Assembly (NCBI GenBank): GCA_030550675.1
Contig: JAUQOW010000003.1
Location: forward strand, 1 to 50,844
DNA from: Chloroflexota bacterium
Lineage (GTDB): Bacteria > Chloroflexota > Chloroflexia > Chloroflexales > Roseiflexaceae
Length of the DNA stretch: 50,844 bases
Direction of reading: 5' to 3'
The translations under genes were made by a program, and so were the position numbers. This document shows positions 17,523-27,919 of the stretch, one piece after another (the stretch's first letter is position 1; the number at the start of each line of letters is the position of its first letter). The notes under the pieces are model-generated. The model saw only the letters and a program-made list of their open reading frames with translations. It had not been told where the DNA came from and searched no databases.

Positions 17523-19433
17523 CTACCCGACAAAAAAGCCATTGACGAACAAGGCAGTCGCCCATGTCAGCAGGATGAGCGCTGCCGGCGTCGCCAGCGC
17601 CAGCGTCATCGGGCGACGCTCGATCAGCACCGCCGCAGCAACGAATGCTGGCAGCGCCAGCAGAACATAGCGCGGCAGCGAATGCGACACATTCGTCAGA
17701 TACGCAGGCGCAAGCATCATGACCGCCGTCAGACTATAGACCAGCGGCATGCGACGCAGCGCCAGCGCCGATAAGCCAGCGAACATCAGCCAGACGAGCA
17801 ATTGAAACACGCGCGTGATCCAGCGACCGCTCCAGTGATCTGCACCGGTGATAATCGTCTCAATCATCATCGAGAGTTGCACCCACGGCGGACTGAGCTG
17901 TTGATCCCAGATGTCGCGTTGGGTCTGCATAAAAATCAATGGCGACCCAAAACGCCACCACTGATACGCCATAAACAAACCCAGACCCAACGCTGGCAAG
18001 AGCGGCGCCAGATAAGCGCTGCTTAACGGCGGGCGCCGCCAGCCAGCGCGCTCCAGCAACGCCAGCGCAATGACGGGCGCCATCAGCGCGCCTGGCAAAC
18101 GGGTCAGGCTCAGAAAAAATCCGGCGACGCCTGCAAGCATCCAGCGTTGCCGACGCAATCCCCACAAGGTCAGCGCCAGCAGCGCCAGCGCAACCGCCTC
18201 TGCATACACAGCGCCTAAGAAGAAGGACGTAGGAAAACACAACAACGTTGCAATTGCGCGATAGGCGATCGACGCGTCAAAGTCGCGCCTGATGACGTCG
18301 GCGAATATCAGCGCCGCAGCCAGCAGGGCGACGTGGGTGACGATCAATCCGGCGGCGACTGCATCGCCCCCTGTGAGGGGCAGGACTATCCTGATGAGGA
18401 GCGGATAGAGCGGCAGAAAAGCCATGTTTGCATGCTCTTCCGGCGGATGCTGGTACCCCATGATCACGATGCTCAGGTACAACCGCGAGTCCCACTGCGA
18501 CCAGGCGGCGCCGATCGCCTGATCGAACGGCACGTGCCACGGGATGGACCATGCAGACAACGCTTTGCGATCGCTGACGATCAACTGCGCCAGCGGGGAA
18601 AGCCAGGCGCCGGTTTGCAATGCCGCCCACGCAACCGCCCAGAGCGCCACGCGCCATGCAGCCAGAAGCAAGGCGACTGCGAGCAGCGTCCGCTGAACGA
18701 GCCACAATGGCGGACGCGCAGCCAGGGCGCCAAACATAGCGACGACCGCCGCCGCGACGCTCCAGAGAACCGGCGAGGCGTGCTGACCGCGCAACACCCA
18801 GACGACCCAGAGCGCTCCCATCGCCGCCAGCGCCAGCAGCGCCAGCGCCGCTCGTCGGTCATCAACCAGCAGGGTGATGGCGATCCAGGCGCCGCCCATC
18901 AGAATCAGCGCGATGCCCAGCGTTTGCAGCGAAGGAAGCGCCCATCCTTTCGAGCGTATCTCCAGATAATCGAGCAGCACGCCCAGCCGCCGGGGTTCGC
19001 CTGGCGGTTGAAGCGTGGCGCTTGTCAGGCGCACCGCCAGTACGCCGCGACCATCGGCGTGCGCCAGGAAACGGAAGAGCCGCATCGAACCAACGTTGCC
19101 GAGATCAACGCTGCGTCCGCCAATCTCAATGGACGTCGGCAGAGGATCGCGTCCGCCAGGACCGCCCATCCGCACCAGAACTTCATACGCGCCCGCACCA
19201 GCCATCGGCGCCAGGATGAGCGATTGCCCCTGCGAGTAGGCGTAGGACATGGTTGCATTGTACTCTGGAGCGTACAGTCTGGAAATCGGGGCTGGCTGAG
19301 CGCCGACGTCATACGCAGCGCGCAGGGGCAGCGCATGCAGCGCAACAATGGCAGCGAGCATCGTTACCCCTACGAACAGGGATCCCCAAATAAAGAGCGC
19401 GTTTCGCCGAAGGAACTGTTGCTTAATGAGCAT
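17523..19433 (-). CDS. PIG-V-like / GT-C membrane glycosyltransferase
   Basis: Many TM helices; WDSRLYLSIVIMGYQHPPEEHANMAFLPLYPLLIR; ATG at 19433. Confidence 0.75.
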   Translation of the reverse strand: MLIKQQFLRRNALFIWGSLFVGVTMLAAIVALHALPLRAAYDVGAQPAPISRLYAPEYNATMSYAYSQGQSLILAPMAGAGAYEVLVRMGGPGGRDPLPTSIEIGGRSVDLGNVGSMRLFRFLAHADGRGVLAVRLTSATLQPPGEPRRLGVLLDYLEIRSKGWALPSLQTLGIALILMGGAWIAITLLVDDRRAALALLALAAMGALWVVWVLRGQHASPVLWSVAAAVVAMFGALAARPPLWLVQRTLLAVALLLAAWRVALWAVAWAALQTGAWLSPLAQLIVSDRKALSAWSIPWHVPFDQAIGAAWSQWDSRLYLSIVIMGYQHPPEEHANMAFLPLYPLLIRIVLPLTGGDAVAAGLIVTHVALLAAALIFADVIRRDFDASIAYRAIATLLCFPTSFFLGAVYAEAVALALLALTLWGLRRQRWMLAGVAGFFLSLTRLPGALMAPVIALALLERAGWRRPPLSSAYLAPLLPALGLGLFMAYQWWRFGSPLIFMQTQRDIWDQQLSPPWVQLSMMIETIITGADHWSGRWITRVFQLLVWLMFAGLSALALRRMPLVYSLTAVMMLAPAYLTNVSHSLPRYVLLALPAFVAAAVLIERRPMTLALATPAALILLTWATALFVNGFFVG

Positions 19434-19457
19434 CAATCTTCCGGGATTTCTCGCTGT

Positions 19458-19480
19458 AAGGTTGACGCGAAGACGCAAAG
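19458..19480. repeat. Second copy of dispersed repeat AAGGTTGACGCGAAGACGCAAAG
   Basis: 21/23 identical to 5005-5027, same orientation, also just upstream of a minus-strand start codon. Confidence 0.75.
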
Positions 19481-19647
19481 GCGCAGGGCCGTGCAATGAA
19501 TACGACACATCTTGCTGCATTTTGCAGTACTATGCCCATCTTTCCAGGAAACCCTTCTCCAGCGCTGCTTAATAAAGCCCGGCTTCCAGTCCATGACGGC
19601 GATTATAGCATCTGCAATCGGATGTGCAATGTGTTACAATCGGAGGT

Positions 19648-22431
19648 ATGGACAGCACACACCGAAACCGTCGTTTCCGACTGCGGGGGCGCGCGCCGCT
19701 GCCTCCCGGCATGCTGCGGCGCGGACGTTCCGTTGAACCGGAGATGCGAATTGGCGGCATGCTGGCGCGCCTGCTCCTGGCGTTTCTGGCGCTGGGGGTC
19801 GTCATAGCGCTGGGAGTCGTCGGAGTGGCGTACAGCGCCTACAGCGATCTCGCGGCGTCGCTCAAACCGCGCCTGGCAGCCATTGAGAACCGCGAGAGCT
19901 TTGAAACGACGCGGTTGTACGACCGCAACGGGCAGTTGCTCTACGAATTCTTCGGCGCGGGAAAACGCACTCGCGTCTCTCTCGATCAGATTTCGACCTA
20001 TCTGATCAGCGCCACCGTCGCCATCGAGGATCGCACCTTCTTTGAGAATCGCGGCGTTGATTATCTGGGCATTCTGCGCACGCTGCTGACCAGCCTCCAG
20101 GCGGGTGAGGAGACCGGCGGCGCTTCGACCATCACGCAGCAGTTAATCAAAAACGTTGTGCTGAGCGAGGAGGAGCGCCGATACGAAAACCGCTACCAGC
20201 GCAAAATTATCGAGATCATCCTGGCGCAGGAACTTTCGGAGCAGTACTCGAAGAAGGACATTCTCGAGTTGTATCTCAATGAGATCTATTACGGCAACCT
20301 GGCGTATGGCATCGAAGCCGCCTCCAATGTCTACTTCGGCATCCCGGCGAAAGACCTGAACCTGCCGCAGGCGGCGCTGCTGGCGGGGCTGCCGCAGTTG
20401 CCCAGCGTGTATGATCCGTTCAATTACCTGGATGGCGGCGTGCTCAAGGGGGTGCGCCTGGAGGATGGCTGGCTCAGCCCGGCGTACCGCCTGCCGACCG
20501 GCACGCCGCCGCCGAAGTGGCGGCAGGTCGCCGTGCTGCGGCAGATGGTGGAAGAAGGGATTATTTCAGACCAGGTTGCGCGCCGCGCAGCCGCCGTCGA
20601 TCTCACCTTCGCCAGCCAGATCGTGCCGCTCAATGCGCCGCACTTCGTCTTCTATGTGCGTCGTCTGCTGGAAGAAGAGTATGGTCCGCAGTTCGCCAAT
20701 ATGGGGCTGTCGGTGTACACAACGATAGACCTCGATCTCCAGCGGATGGCGCAGGAGAAGGCTGCTGAACGCATTCAAGAACTGGAAGAGCGCAACATTC
20801 ACAACGCAGCAGTTGTCATCCTTCAGCCGAATACCGGGCAGATTCTGGCGATGGTCGGCAGTATCGATTACAACAAAACGATCCCGACCAAAACTCCCGG
20901 CGAAACCGGCAACGTGCTCGATGGGCAGGTCAACGTCGCTGTGCGCGAGCGCCAACCCGGATCGGCGCTCAAGCCCTTCACCTATCTGGCGGCGATGGAG
21001 CGCGGCATGACGCCGGAGACGGTGATCTGGGACGTGCCGACGAAGTTTCCGCTGATCGCGGGTGAATGGTACGAACCGCAGAACTACAACGGACGCTGGA
21101 ACGGACCGGTGCGGATGCGCGCGGCGCTCGCCAACTCGCTGAACATGCCAGCGGTCAAGGCGCTGAAGTACGCTGGCATCGACGAAACCATCGGGCTGCT
21201 GCGTCGCGCTGGCATCACGACCTTGCAGCGCGGCAGCGGGTTCTACGGGCTGGCGCTGACCCTGGGGGGCGGTGAAGTCACGCCGCTGGAGCTGACTGCC
21301 GCCTACAACACGCTGGCGAGCGGCGGACGCTACTATCCGCCCGTCGCCATTCTGAAAGTTGTCGACTCTGCCGGACGGACGCTGCAAGAGTTTCGCCCAA
21401 CGCTCCGTCCGCAAACGCTCAATCCGGACCACGTGGCGATCATTACCGATATGCTGAGCGACGACCGGGCGCGCGCCCCCATCTGGGGGTTGAACAGCAA
21501 ACTGAAGCTGTCCCGCCCGGCTGCGGTCAAAACCGGCACCTCGAACGACTGGCGCGACGCCTGGGCTGTCGGGTACACGCCGTATGTGACGGTCGGCGTG
21601 TGGACCGGCAACAACAACAATGAACCGACGAAGAAAGTCGAGAGTCTGACCGGCGGCGGCGTCATCTGGCACAACATCATGGAAGAGTTGTTCGCCAATC
21701 CAAAGTTTCAGCGCCTGCTCGCCGAGCCGTATCCTGAGGGTCGTTTGCCCCTCGATTTCAAAAAACCGTCATGGCTGGTGCGCAAACCGATCTGCCCGCT
21801 GCCAGGACCTTACCACGTCTCCAATGAGGAACTGTTTGCGCCGGATATGCTGCCTGCCAGTTCTGCGGCGGTTTCCAACACGGCTCAACTCTGCCGCGAC
21901 ATTTTTACCGAGGTGCGGGTGGTGCGGCTGAGCGACGCTCCTATCGAAACGACCAGCCTCATCACCGACACCGCTGTTGCCGGGCAGTGGTACTGCTCTC
22001 CCGGCGAAGATCAGAATATCGCACCAGAGCGGGTGACGACCATTCTGACGTGGAATGTGCCGCCGCCGGACCCGGACGAGCAGATTGTGTATCGGTGGGA
22101 AGGGATGAGCGCTTCGATTGGCGACCGAACTGTAGCGCCAATCGTCGCCGCCGCCATTCCGGCGTGTACGGCGGAAATGCTCATCCCCTACGCGCCGCCG
22201 CCTCCGGGTGCGGTGCGCATGCCGGATCTGCGGCGCTTTGGCGAGAACCAGGCGAAGGAACAACTGGCAGCGCTCGGCATCTTCAACGTCTACGTTGATT
22301 ATCAGACGCGCGACCGCATTCCTGACGTATTCGACGAATACCCGCCGTATGCCGTCGTCAGCACGCTGCCTGCGCCCGGTGAGTGGATCGATCCGAACGT
22401 GACCGTTGTGCTTGGCGTGCGCGCGCCATAG
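19648..22431 (+). CDS. Bifunctional penicillin-binding protein 1A (transglycosylase/transpeptidase) with C-terminal PASTA domain
   Basis: ATVAIEDRTFFENRGVDYLGI, GGASTITQQLIKN, KTGTSNDWRDAW, C-terminal VRMPDLRRFGENQAKEQLAALG... Confidence 0.94.
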   Translation: MDSTHRNRRFRLRGRAPLPPGMLRRGRSVEPEMRIGGMLARLLLAFLALGVVIALGVVGVAYSAYSDLAASLKPRLAAIENRESFETTRLYDRNGQLLYEFFGAGKRTRVSLDQISTYLISATVAIEDRTFFENRGVDYLGILRTLLTSLQAGEETGGASTITQQLIKNVVLSEEERRYENRYQRKIIEIILAQELSEQYSKKDILELYLNEIYYGNLAYGIEAASNVYFGIPAKDLNLPQAALLAGLPQLPSVYDPFNYLDGGVLKGVRLEDGWLSPAYRLPTGTPPPKWRQVAVLRQMVEEGIISDQVARRAAAVDLTFASQIVPLNAPHFVFYVRRLLEEEYGPQFANMGLSVYTTIDLDLQRMAQEKAAERIQELEERNIHNAAVVILQPNTGQILAMVGSIDYNKTIPTKTPGETGNVLDGQVNVAVRERQPGSALKPFTYLAAMERGMTPETVIWDVPTKFPLIAGEWYEPQNYNGRWNGPVRMRAALANSLNMPAVKALKYAGIDETIGLLRRAGITTLQRGSGFYGLALTLGGGEVTPLELTAAYNTLASGGRYYPPVAILKVVDSAGRTLQEFRPTLRPQTLNPDHVAIITDMLSDDRARAPIWGLNSKLKLSRPAAVKTGTSNDWRDAWAVGYTPYVTVGVWTGNNNNEPTKKVESLTGGGVIWHNIMEELFANPKFQRLLAEPYPEGRLPLDFKKPSWLVRKPICPLPGPYHVSNEELFAPDMLPASSAAVSNTAQLCRDIFTEVRVVRLSDAPIETTSLITDTAVAGQWYCSPGEDQNIAPERVTTILTWNVPPPDPDEQIVYRWEGMSASIGDRTVAPIVAAAIPACTAEMLIPYAPPPPGAVRMPDLRRFGENQAKEQLAALGIFNVYVDYQTRDRIPDVFDEYPPYAVVSTLPAPGEWIDPNVTVVLGVRAP

Positions 22432-23049
22432 TTATGCGCCGGTAACGATGCGTGCGGCAATGGCTGCGATCTTTGCGCCATAATCGATGCCAGGGCTGGC
22501 CCATCCCTGCCCTGTTGGGTTGTGCGCTTTGCCAAGTCGCTTAAGGATTGGCGCCGAACCGCGCATACGCGCCGGCAGCGCCCGATAGCGCAGCGCGCGC
22601 TCGATAGCGGCGCGCTGCACCGGGTTCTCGGCGCCGATGGGAAGCGCATACGCCAGCAACCGCCCGACATGCGCTGGAATGGCGTCGTGTTCCCACGTTG
22701 CGAAACTGACCCCCGCTTCCCATTGCCACCGCTGAGTGTTGAACGCCCAACCGTCCGTATTCGGCGGTCGGGTCGCCTGCCTTTGACCGGTGACGCCGAT
22801 TCCCGCCGGGTTGCGTTGCGGGCGCGCTGCCCAGAAGCTGGTCAGATTGCCAGTTTCGTGGATCATCTGCGCCACCGCCAGCGTCGGGTCAATGCCGACC
22901 TCGGCGCACAGTCGCCAGTATGTCGGCACGATGATCGCCTCAATATCGTGCACGGTGTACTCGCCGTGCGGACGCGCCAGGATGAAGGCTGCCAACTGCG
23001 CGACGCTGGCGGTTGGTTTGCCAAGAATCGGCGTCAGGTCGGTGAACAT
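22432..23049 (-). CDS. Glucosaminidase-domain protein (peptidoglycan hydrolase-like)
   Basis: LAVAQMIHETGNLTSFWAARPQRNPAGIGVTG; ATG at 23049. Confidence 0.75.
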   Translation of the reverse strand: MFTDLTPILGKPTASVAQLAAFILARPHGEYTVHDIEAIIVPTYWRLCAEVGIDPTLAVAQMIHETGNLTSFWAARPQRNPAGIGVTGQRQATRPPNTDGWAFNTQRWQWEAGVSFATWEHDAIPAHVGRLLAYALPIGAENPVQRAAIERALRYRALPARMRGSAPILKRLGKAHNPTGQGWASPGIDYGAKIAAIAARIVTGA

Positions 23050-23060
23050 ATCGGCGTCCT

Positions 23061-25883
23061 TTACCGAACAATCATCGGTATCATCACTCGATACGGCGGC
23101 GATGTCGCCTGTACCCGCGCCATCGCTGGACCGTACCGGTTGACCCGTCCGGTTGTTTCGATCTCCTCCAGCCAGTAGGCGTATGCTACGTCTGGTTGCG
23201 CTGTGACATCGCGCCATTCGTAGGCGGCGCCGCTGCCCGGACTGCCGCGCGCACGGATGAGGACGGGAGTCGCAATCACCGCGTCTTCGATGCGCCCCGT
23301 AGCGCTGCGGAGCAGTCGGAATCCGGCAGTATCGCGTTCCATGACCGTCGCCCAGCGAACGACCAGCGCGCCATCTTCCCGGCTGGCGGCGAAGTATTCG
23401 AGCACAATCGCGGTTGGCGCACCCTCGAAGAACCCGAAGTCGTAGGTGTGATTGTTCGTCCCGGCAGCCGCATGATTACCGTAGGGAATGACGAATACTG
23501 CATTATTCCCGACGGTCACGCCGTCGGAGTCGCGGCTATCACCGTTCGGGCTGTCATCGTTGTTGGCAAGCGTCAGAGTCAGGTTGGTCAACGCCGGTTG
23601 TTGATTTGGACCGGTAATGTTCGGGATGCGGATCTCATACTCCGATGCGCCGCCTGGCGTGCCGGTGCGGGTGCGAATGCCGATCCCGCCATCATGGATG
23701 ATGTTGTCGTTCAGGTCGGCATCGACCTGGTCTCTGCCGCTGCGGAAGTAGTACGTCCCTTCGGCGTCGGTGACGGCCACGCCAATTCGCGTACCGTTGC
23801 GCCACAACTCAACCGTCACGCCAGGGATTGGTCGTTCGCCGGGGTCCTGCACGCCATTGCGGTTGGCATCGAGCCAGACGCGGTTGCCAATCTCGATCGG
23901 CGCCTGATCACAAAACGTCTCCAGGTCGCCAAGCCCGGCTGATTTGCCGAACGTTGCGCGCCGCACCCGCGTGCCGGGCGGTGAACCGATCGGTTGATCC
24001 GTCCCGAAGATCGTATAGGCATTGGTAAGAGCGCCATTGGCGGCATTGAACCAGCGCAGACCGCCGGAGCGGACCTGACCTCCCGAATCCGCTGGCAGCG
24101 CATCGTAAGCCGTAGTGATGACCCGGCGCAACCCGTAGTGCACCGCCATGCCGCCGATGGTCACTTCATCGTGGGCTGTGCCGTACTCGTCGCGATGGTA
24201 GAACTCGCCATTGCCCGGACCCTGCCGATTGTTCGTTGATCCGCCGACAAGACCGCCAGGGCACGCGCCCGCATTTTCCAGGCTATAGCCGGAGGGCGAT
24301 GCGGGATCAACACACACGCGCAGCAGATCACCGGCGGCGACGCCTTCGTACTCGCTGGTATCCGTGGCAATCGTGCTGTAGTTGCGGTTGCCCAGTTGCA
24401 TGCCAGCGCGATCATTGAACGCAACCAGGATCGCGCCGTCAACATCGAAATCGATTGAGGTCAACATGGGCTGCGGGTAGATCGTCTGGTTGTACGGACC
24501 CTGACCGGGCAGCGCCATTGGGGGACCAATATCACTCCACTCGTTGATCCAGGGCAGCCAGGCGGCGGATGCGCGACGGGCGGGGCTTTCATTCGACGCC
24601 CGCCCGCGCGGATAGTTGAGCGGGAACGAGAAGACCTCGGTGAAGTTCCCCGTGGCGCCAGCGGGATCGTGGCGGTAGATATGCGCCGTCAGATCGGTCG
24701 TATCGGTGTTCTTCCCCACATAAGGAAGTTCTCCCGAACAAACGCCGCCGACATACACCTGCCCGGCATACGCCTTCACCGCCCATGGGCGGAACACGCC
24801 ATCGCTACATGCAGGCGTCGGCAATGGATGCACGGTAATGTCAGCCGCTGTTGGTGTCACAGGCGGAACGCCAATACGGATTTCAAGCAGGGTTCGGGCG
24901 GTCAGGTTGACCACCCACAAGGTCTCTTCATCTTCCGACAGCGAAATGCCGCCAATGCCGATCTTGCCGATTGCATCGAACGCTGCCGGGTCGCGACTCG
25001 GATCAGCCTCGTTAATGCCCAGGTCGCCGGGGCTGCGCGGATCAGGACCGACTGCAACGCCAGGAGGATATCCTGCGGCATTCAAATCGATCAATACACC
25101 GGGAGGAACGACGCGATCGCGATCAATGCGGTAGATGGCGCCAATGCCGCCGGCGCCAAAACCGACGTGGCGTTTCACCACTGCCGCCGCCAGCAGCGTC
25201 CGACTGGAACGCTGATAGGCAAGCCCCCATGTCGCGCCGACCTGCTGACCAGTTGCCAGATACACATTCTCACCAGGACCAGTGGTGGCTGGCTCGAAGG
25301 GAACCTGCACAATGGCGAACCGACCCGCTGTCGTGCCGCCGCCCTGCGGATCGCCGTTCGTGTAGCAACTGGTGACGAGGTCTGGTCCCTGCTGACAATA
25401 CTCCGCCGGATTGTGCAATGCAAAATTGATATTCGATGAATTGCCGTCCGGCACGAACTGCACGCTGGTATTGTTACTAGCGCCCTGCGCTGCCGGACGC
25501 ATATACGAGGGCCAACCGCTGAACTCGATGCGATATGGTCCTGTCCCGGCAGCATTGAGGGTATAACTTCCAATCGCTGGCATATTCAGCGCAGTGCACT
25601 CTGCTATTGGATTTCCAGGACCAAGGCACAGCGTTGCGAAACTGACCGTAATTCCCGCCACGTCGCCCGACGGGTCATAGGCGGCGACCGTAATGCCGCC
25701 GACGCCGGGTTCGTTCTCGTCGCGCACACCATCGCCGTCAAGATCACGGAACACTACGCCGCTAATGACGCCAGCCGCCTGAACCCTGGCAGCCATCGGG
25801 AGGGCGACTGCGATAAGCGCCATAATCAGCGCGCTGACCATCAGAGCCAGAGAGCGCCGTTCGAGGGACCAAAAACGTTGCAT
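23061..25883 (-). CDS. Secreted SdrB-like (prealbumin-like repeat) surface protein
   Basis: Signal peptide; two SdrB-type units GVVFRDLDGDGVRDENEPGVGGITV and NRVWLDANRNGVQDPGERPIPGVTVELW; C-terminal Fn3-like region. Confidence 0.85.
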   Translation of the reverse strand: MQRFWSLERRSLALMVSALIMALIAVALPMAARVQAAGVISGVVFRDLDGDGVRDENEPGVGGITVAAYDPSGDVAGITVSFATLCLGPGNPIAECTALNMPAIGSYTLNAAGTGPYRIEFSGWPSYMRPAAQGASNNTSVQFVPDGNSSNINFALHNPAEYCQQGPDLVTSCYTNGDPQGGGTTAGRFAIVQVPFEPATTGPGENVYLATGQQVGATWGLAYQRSSRTLLAAAVVKRHVGFGAGGIGAIYRIDRDRVVPPGVLIDLNAAGYPPGVAVGPDPRSPGDLGINEADPSRDPAAFDAIGKIGIGGISLSEDEETLWVVNLTARTLLEIRIGVPPVTPTAADITVHPLPTPACSDGVFRPWAVKAYAGQVYVGGVCSGELPYVGKNTDTTDLTAHIYRHDPAGATGNFTEVFSFPLNYPRGRASNESPARRASAAWLPWINEWSDIGPPMALPGQGPYNQTIYPQPMLTSIDFDVDGAILVAFNDRAGMQLGNRNYSTIATDTSEYEGVAAGDLLRVCVDPASPSGYSLENAGACPGGLVGGSTNNRQGPGNGEFYHRDEYGTAHDEVTIGGMAVHYGLRRVITTAYDALPADSGGQVRSGGLRWFNAANGALTNAYTIFGTDQPIGSPPGTRVRRATFGKSAGLGDLETFCDQAPIEIGNRVWLDANRNGVQDPGERPIPGVTVELWRNGTRIGVAVTDAEGTYYFRSGRDQVDADLNDNIIHDGGIGIRTRTGTPGGASEYEIRIPNITGPNQQPALTNLTLTLANNDDSPNGDSRDSDGVTVGNNAVFVIPYGNHAAAGTNNHTYDFGFFEGAPTAIVLEYFAASREDGALVVRWATVMERDTAGFRLLRSATGRIEDAVIATPVLIRARGSPGSGAAYEWRDVTAQPDVAYAYWLEEIETTGRVNRYGPAMARVQATSPPYRVMIPMIVR

Positions 25884-25902
25884 GGTTCGTCCTCCTGTGT
25901 GT

Positions 25903-27000
25903 TTACCGGGAGACCGGGCGAACGAGCGAGGTTCGCCCATCGGACAGAAACGGATCGGCGAATGCGGGGTTCCGCAGCGCCTCTTCGTCAGTCAGCGCCT
26001 CGAGAAACGCGATCAGATCGCGACGCTCATCGTCGCTCAACACAAACCCGACGATTAACGGGTGACGTGCAGCGGCGCGCTCTGGTTCAGCGCCCGCCCC
26101 CACGCGCCCGCCCGATTCGTAGAAGCGGATGACCGCTTCGAGCGTCGGCAGGCTGCCGTCGTGCATGTAGGGCGCCGTTACCGCCACATTCCGCAACGGC
26201 GGCACGCGAAACCGGTAGGCATCCTCCGGCTTCCCGGTCGCCTCCGCCAGACCGCGATCCGCACTGCGCCCGGCGCCTGTCGCCACATATGCCAGATCGG
26301 ACCAGCGCGGCGGCGCAACGCGATCCGGCGGCGCAACATCAACGTGGCAGCGGCTACACGCCAGACCCGGCGAAAAAAAGAGCGCCATGCCGCGCTTCGC
26401 ACTGTCGCTCAGCGCAGCGCTTTCGCTGCGGTAGACATATCGGTCGTATGGCGTGTTGCGCGCCGTCAACGAACGAACGAAGGCTGCCAGCGCTTCGGTG
26501 ATGCGCGGCCAGGTGAATGGGTCGGCATCTGCGGGAAAGGCGGCGGCAAAGCGACGGGTGTACTCAGGGTCAGCGCGCAATCTGGCAATGATATGCGCCT
26601 CGTGACCTGTCACTCCCATTTCAGGCGGATCGACGGCAAAGAGCGCACGCGCGACCTGTTGCTCCAGCAAGCGAACCTCAGCATTCGCCCAGGTTAACGA
26701 CGGCAGTTCGCCGCTGTTGAACAGCCCTGGCGCATTCCGGCGCAGCGGCATACCGGTGGCGCCGGTCGGAACGGATCGTCCGTCGCTGAACCCCAATTCC
26801 TGGCGATGACACGTGGCGCACGCCACCTCTCCGTTTGCCGACAAACGACGGTCGTAAAAGAGCCATCGTCCCAGTTCGATGGTCGCCTGCGGCGATCCGC
26901 CGGGCGCCAGCGATCTGGAGTCATGGGAAATCGCTCGGACTATCGTGATGAGAGTCGCAATGAACAGCGCTATACTGGAGAGCAGAGCCGCACGCTGCAT
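25903..27000 (-). CDS. Di-haem cytochrome c peroxidase / MauG family
   Basis: CATCHRQELGFSDG and CSRCHVD haem motifs; APGLFNSGELPSLTWANAEVRLLEQQ. Confidence 0.92.
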   Translation of the reverse strand: MQRAALLSSIALFIATLITIVRAISHDSRSLAPGGSPQATIELGRWLFYDRRLSANGEVACATCHRQELGFSDGRSVPTGATGMPLRRNAPGLFNSGELPSLTWANAEVRLLEQQVARALFAVDPPEMGVTGHEAHIIARLRADPEYTRRFAAAFPADADPFTWPRITEALAAFVRSLTARNTPYDRYVYRSESAALSDSAKRGMALFFSPGLACSRCHVDVAPPDRVAPPRWSDLAYVATGAGRSADRGLAEATGKPEDAYRFRVPPLRNVAVTAPYMHDGSLPTLEAVIRFYESGGRVGAGAEPERAAARHPLIVGFVLSDDERRDLIAFLEALTDEEALRNPAFADPFLSDGRTSLVRPVSR

Positions 27001-27233
27001 GGATTTCGGCAGCCTTCAGGTGTCGCTGCGCCCGGAAAGAGCACAGCCAGCTAATCGGCATCCATGAAACGCCGATGATCGAGTCAGATGTGCGCCAGCG
27101 GGGCTGCGATGCAGGTGCTTATGTATTGCTGGTCGTACTATACTAACACGCAGATCGGGTCGGATCAATGGTCAAATTTGCCGGAAATGCGGCTGCGTCC
27201 GACGGATGTGTTCATCTTTTCGTAAACATCGGG

Positions 27234-27239
27234 TATACT
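27234..27239 (+). promoter_or_regulatory. Candidate -10 TATACT upstream of VOC gene
   Basis: TATACT 36 nt upstream of ATG 27275; weak -35 TTCATC 17 nt upstream. Confidence 0.35.
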
Positions 27240-27274
27240 TTCGCCTAGCAGTTTCAGCGTGAAAGGTCAGTCCT

Positions 27275-27667
27275 ATGCGACTCGAACATGTCGCCTTGAA
27301 TGTCGCAGACCCTGATGCCATGGCGCAGTGGTATGTCGCTCATCTGGGGATGCAGATTGTGCGTCACATTCCGACGCCTAACGCGATCTATTTCCTGTGC
27401 GACTCGGCGCAACGCAGCCTGATTGAAATCTATCACAACCCCGCCGCTCCTGTACCCGATTACGCCTCTCTTTCGCCGCTGGCGCTGCACCTGGCGTTCA
27501 CCACCAGCGACATGGAAGGGGATATCGCGCGCCTGGTCGCCGCTGGCGCAACGCACGTCTCACCCATCGAAACGACGCCTGCCGGAGACCGGTTGACCTT
27601 CCTGCGCGATCCGTGGCACGTCGTGATCCAACTGGCGCAACGGAACACGCCATTGCTGGGACCATGA
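27275..27667 (+). CDS. VOC/glyoxalase-fold protein
   Basis: MRLEHVALNVADPDAMAQWYVAHLGM, HLAFTTSDMEGDIARLVAAGA. Confidence 0.9.
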   Translation: MRLEHVALNVADPDAMAQWYVAHLGMQIVRHIPTPNAIYFLCDSAQRSLIEIYHNPAAPVPDYASLSPLALHLAFTTSDMEGDIARLVAAGATHVSPIETTPAGDRLTFLRDPWHVVIQLAQRNTPLLGP

Positions 27668-27804
27668 ATGAGGACGCTCCGAGGAAATGACACGCGGTCA
27701 GGCGTCTGCACACGTGAGCAAAGTCTGGACGCTCCGACAATTGACGCGCTCACCGCTTCATCGGCGCAGTGGATGAGTGCACACGGACTTACACGGGTCG
27801 GGAC

Positions 27805-27873
27805 GGATTCGCACGGATTAATTGCCTCTATCAGACCTGAGTCCGTATGAATCCGTCGCATCCGTGTGAATCC
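27805..27873. repeat. Imperfect inverted repeat in convergent intergenic region (GGATTCGCACGGAT / ATCCGTGTGAATCC)
   Basis: 14-nt arms at 27805-27818 and 27860-27873, one mismatch. Confidence 0.6.
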
Positions 27874-27919
27874 GCGTCCTATTCGTCATGCGCTCGCGCC
27901 CGGCGCCTGCGGATTCATT

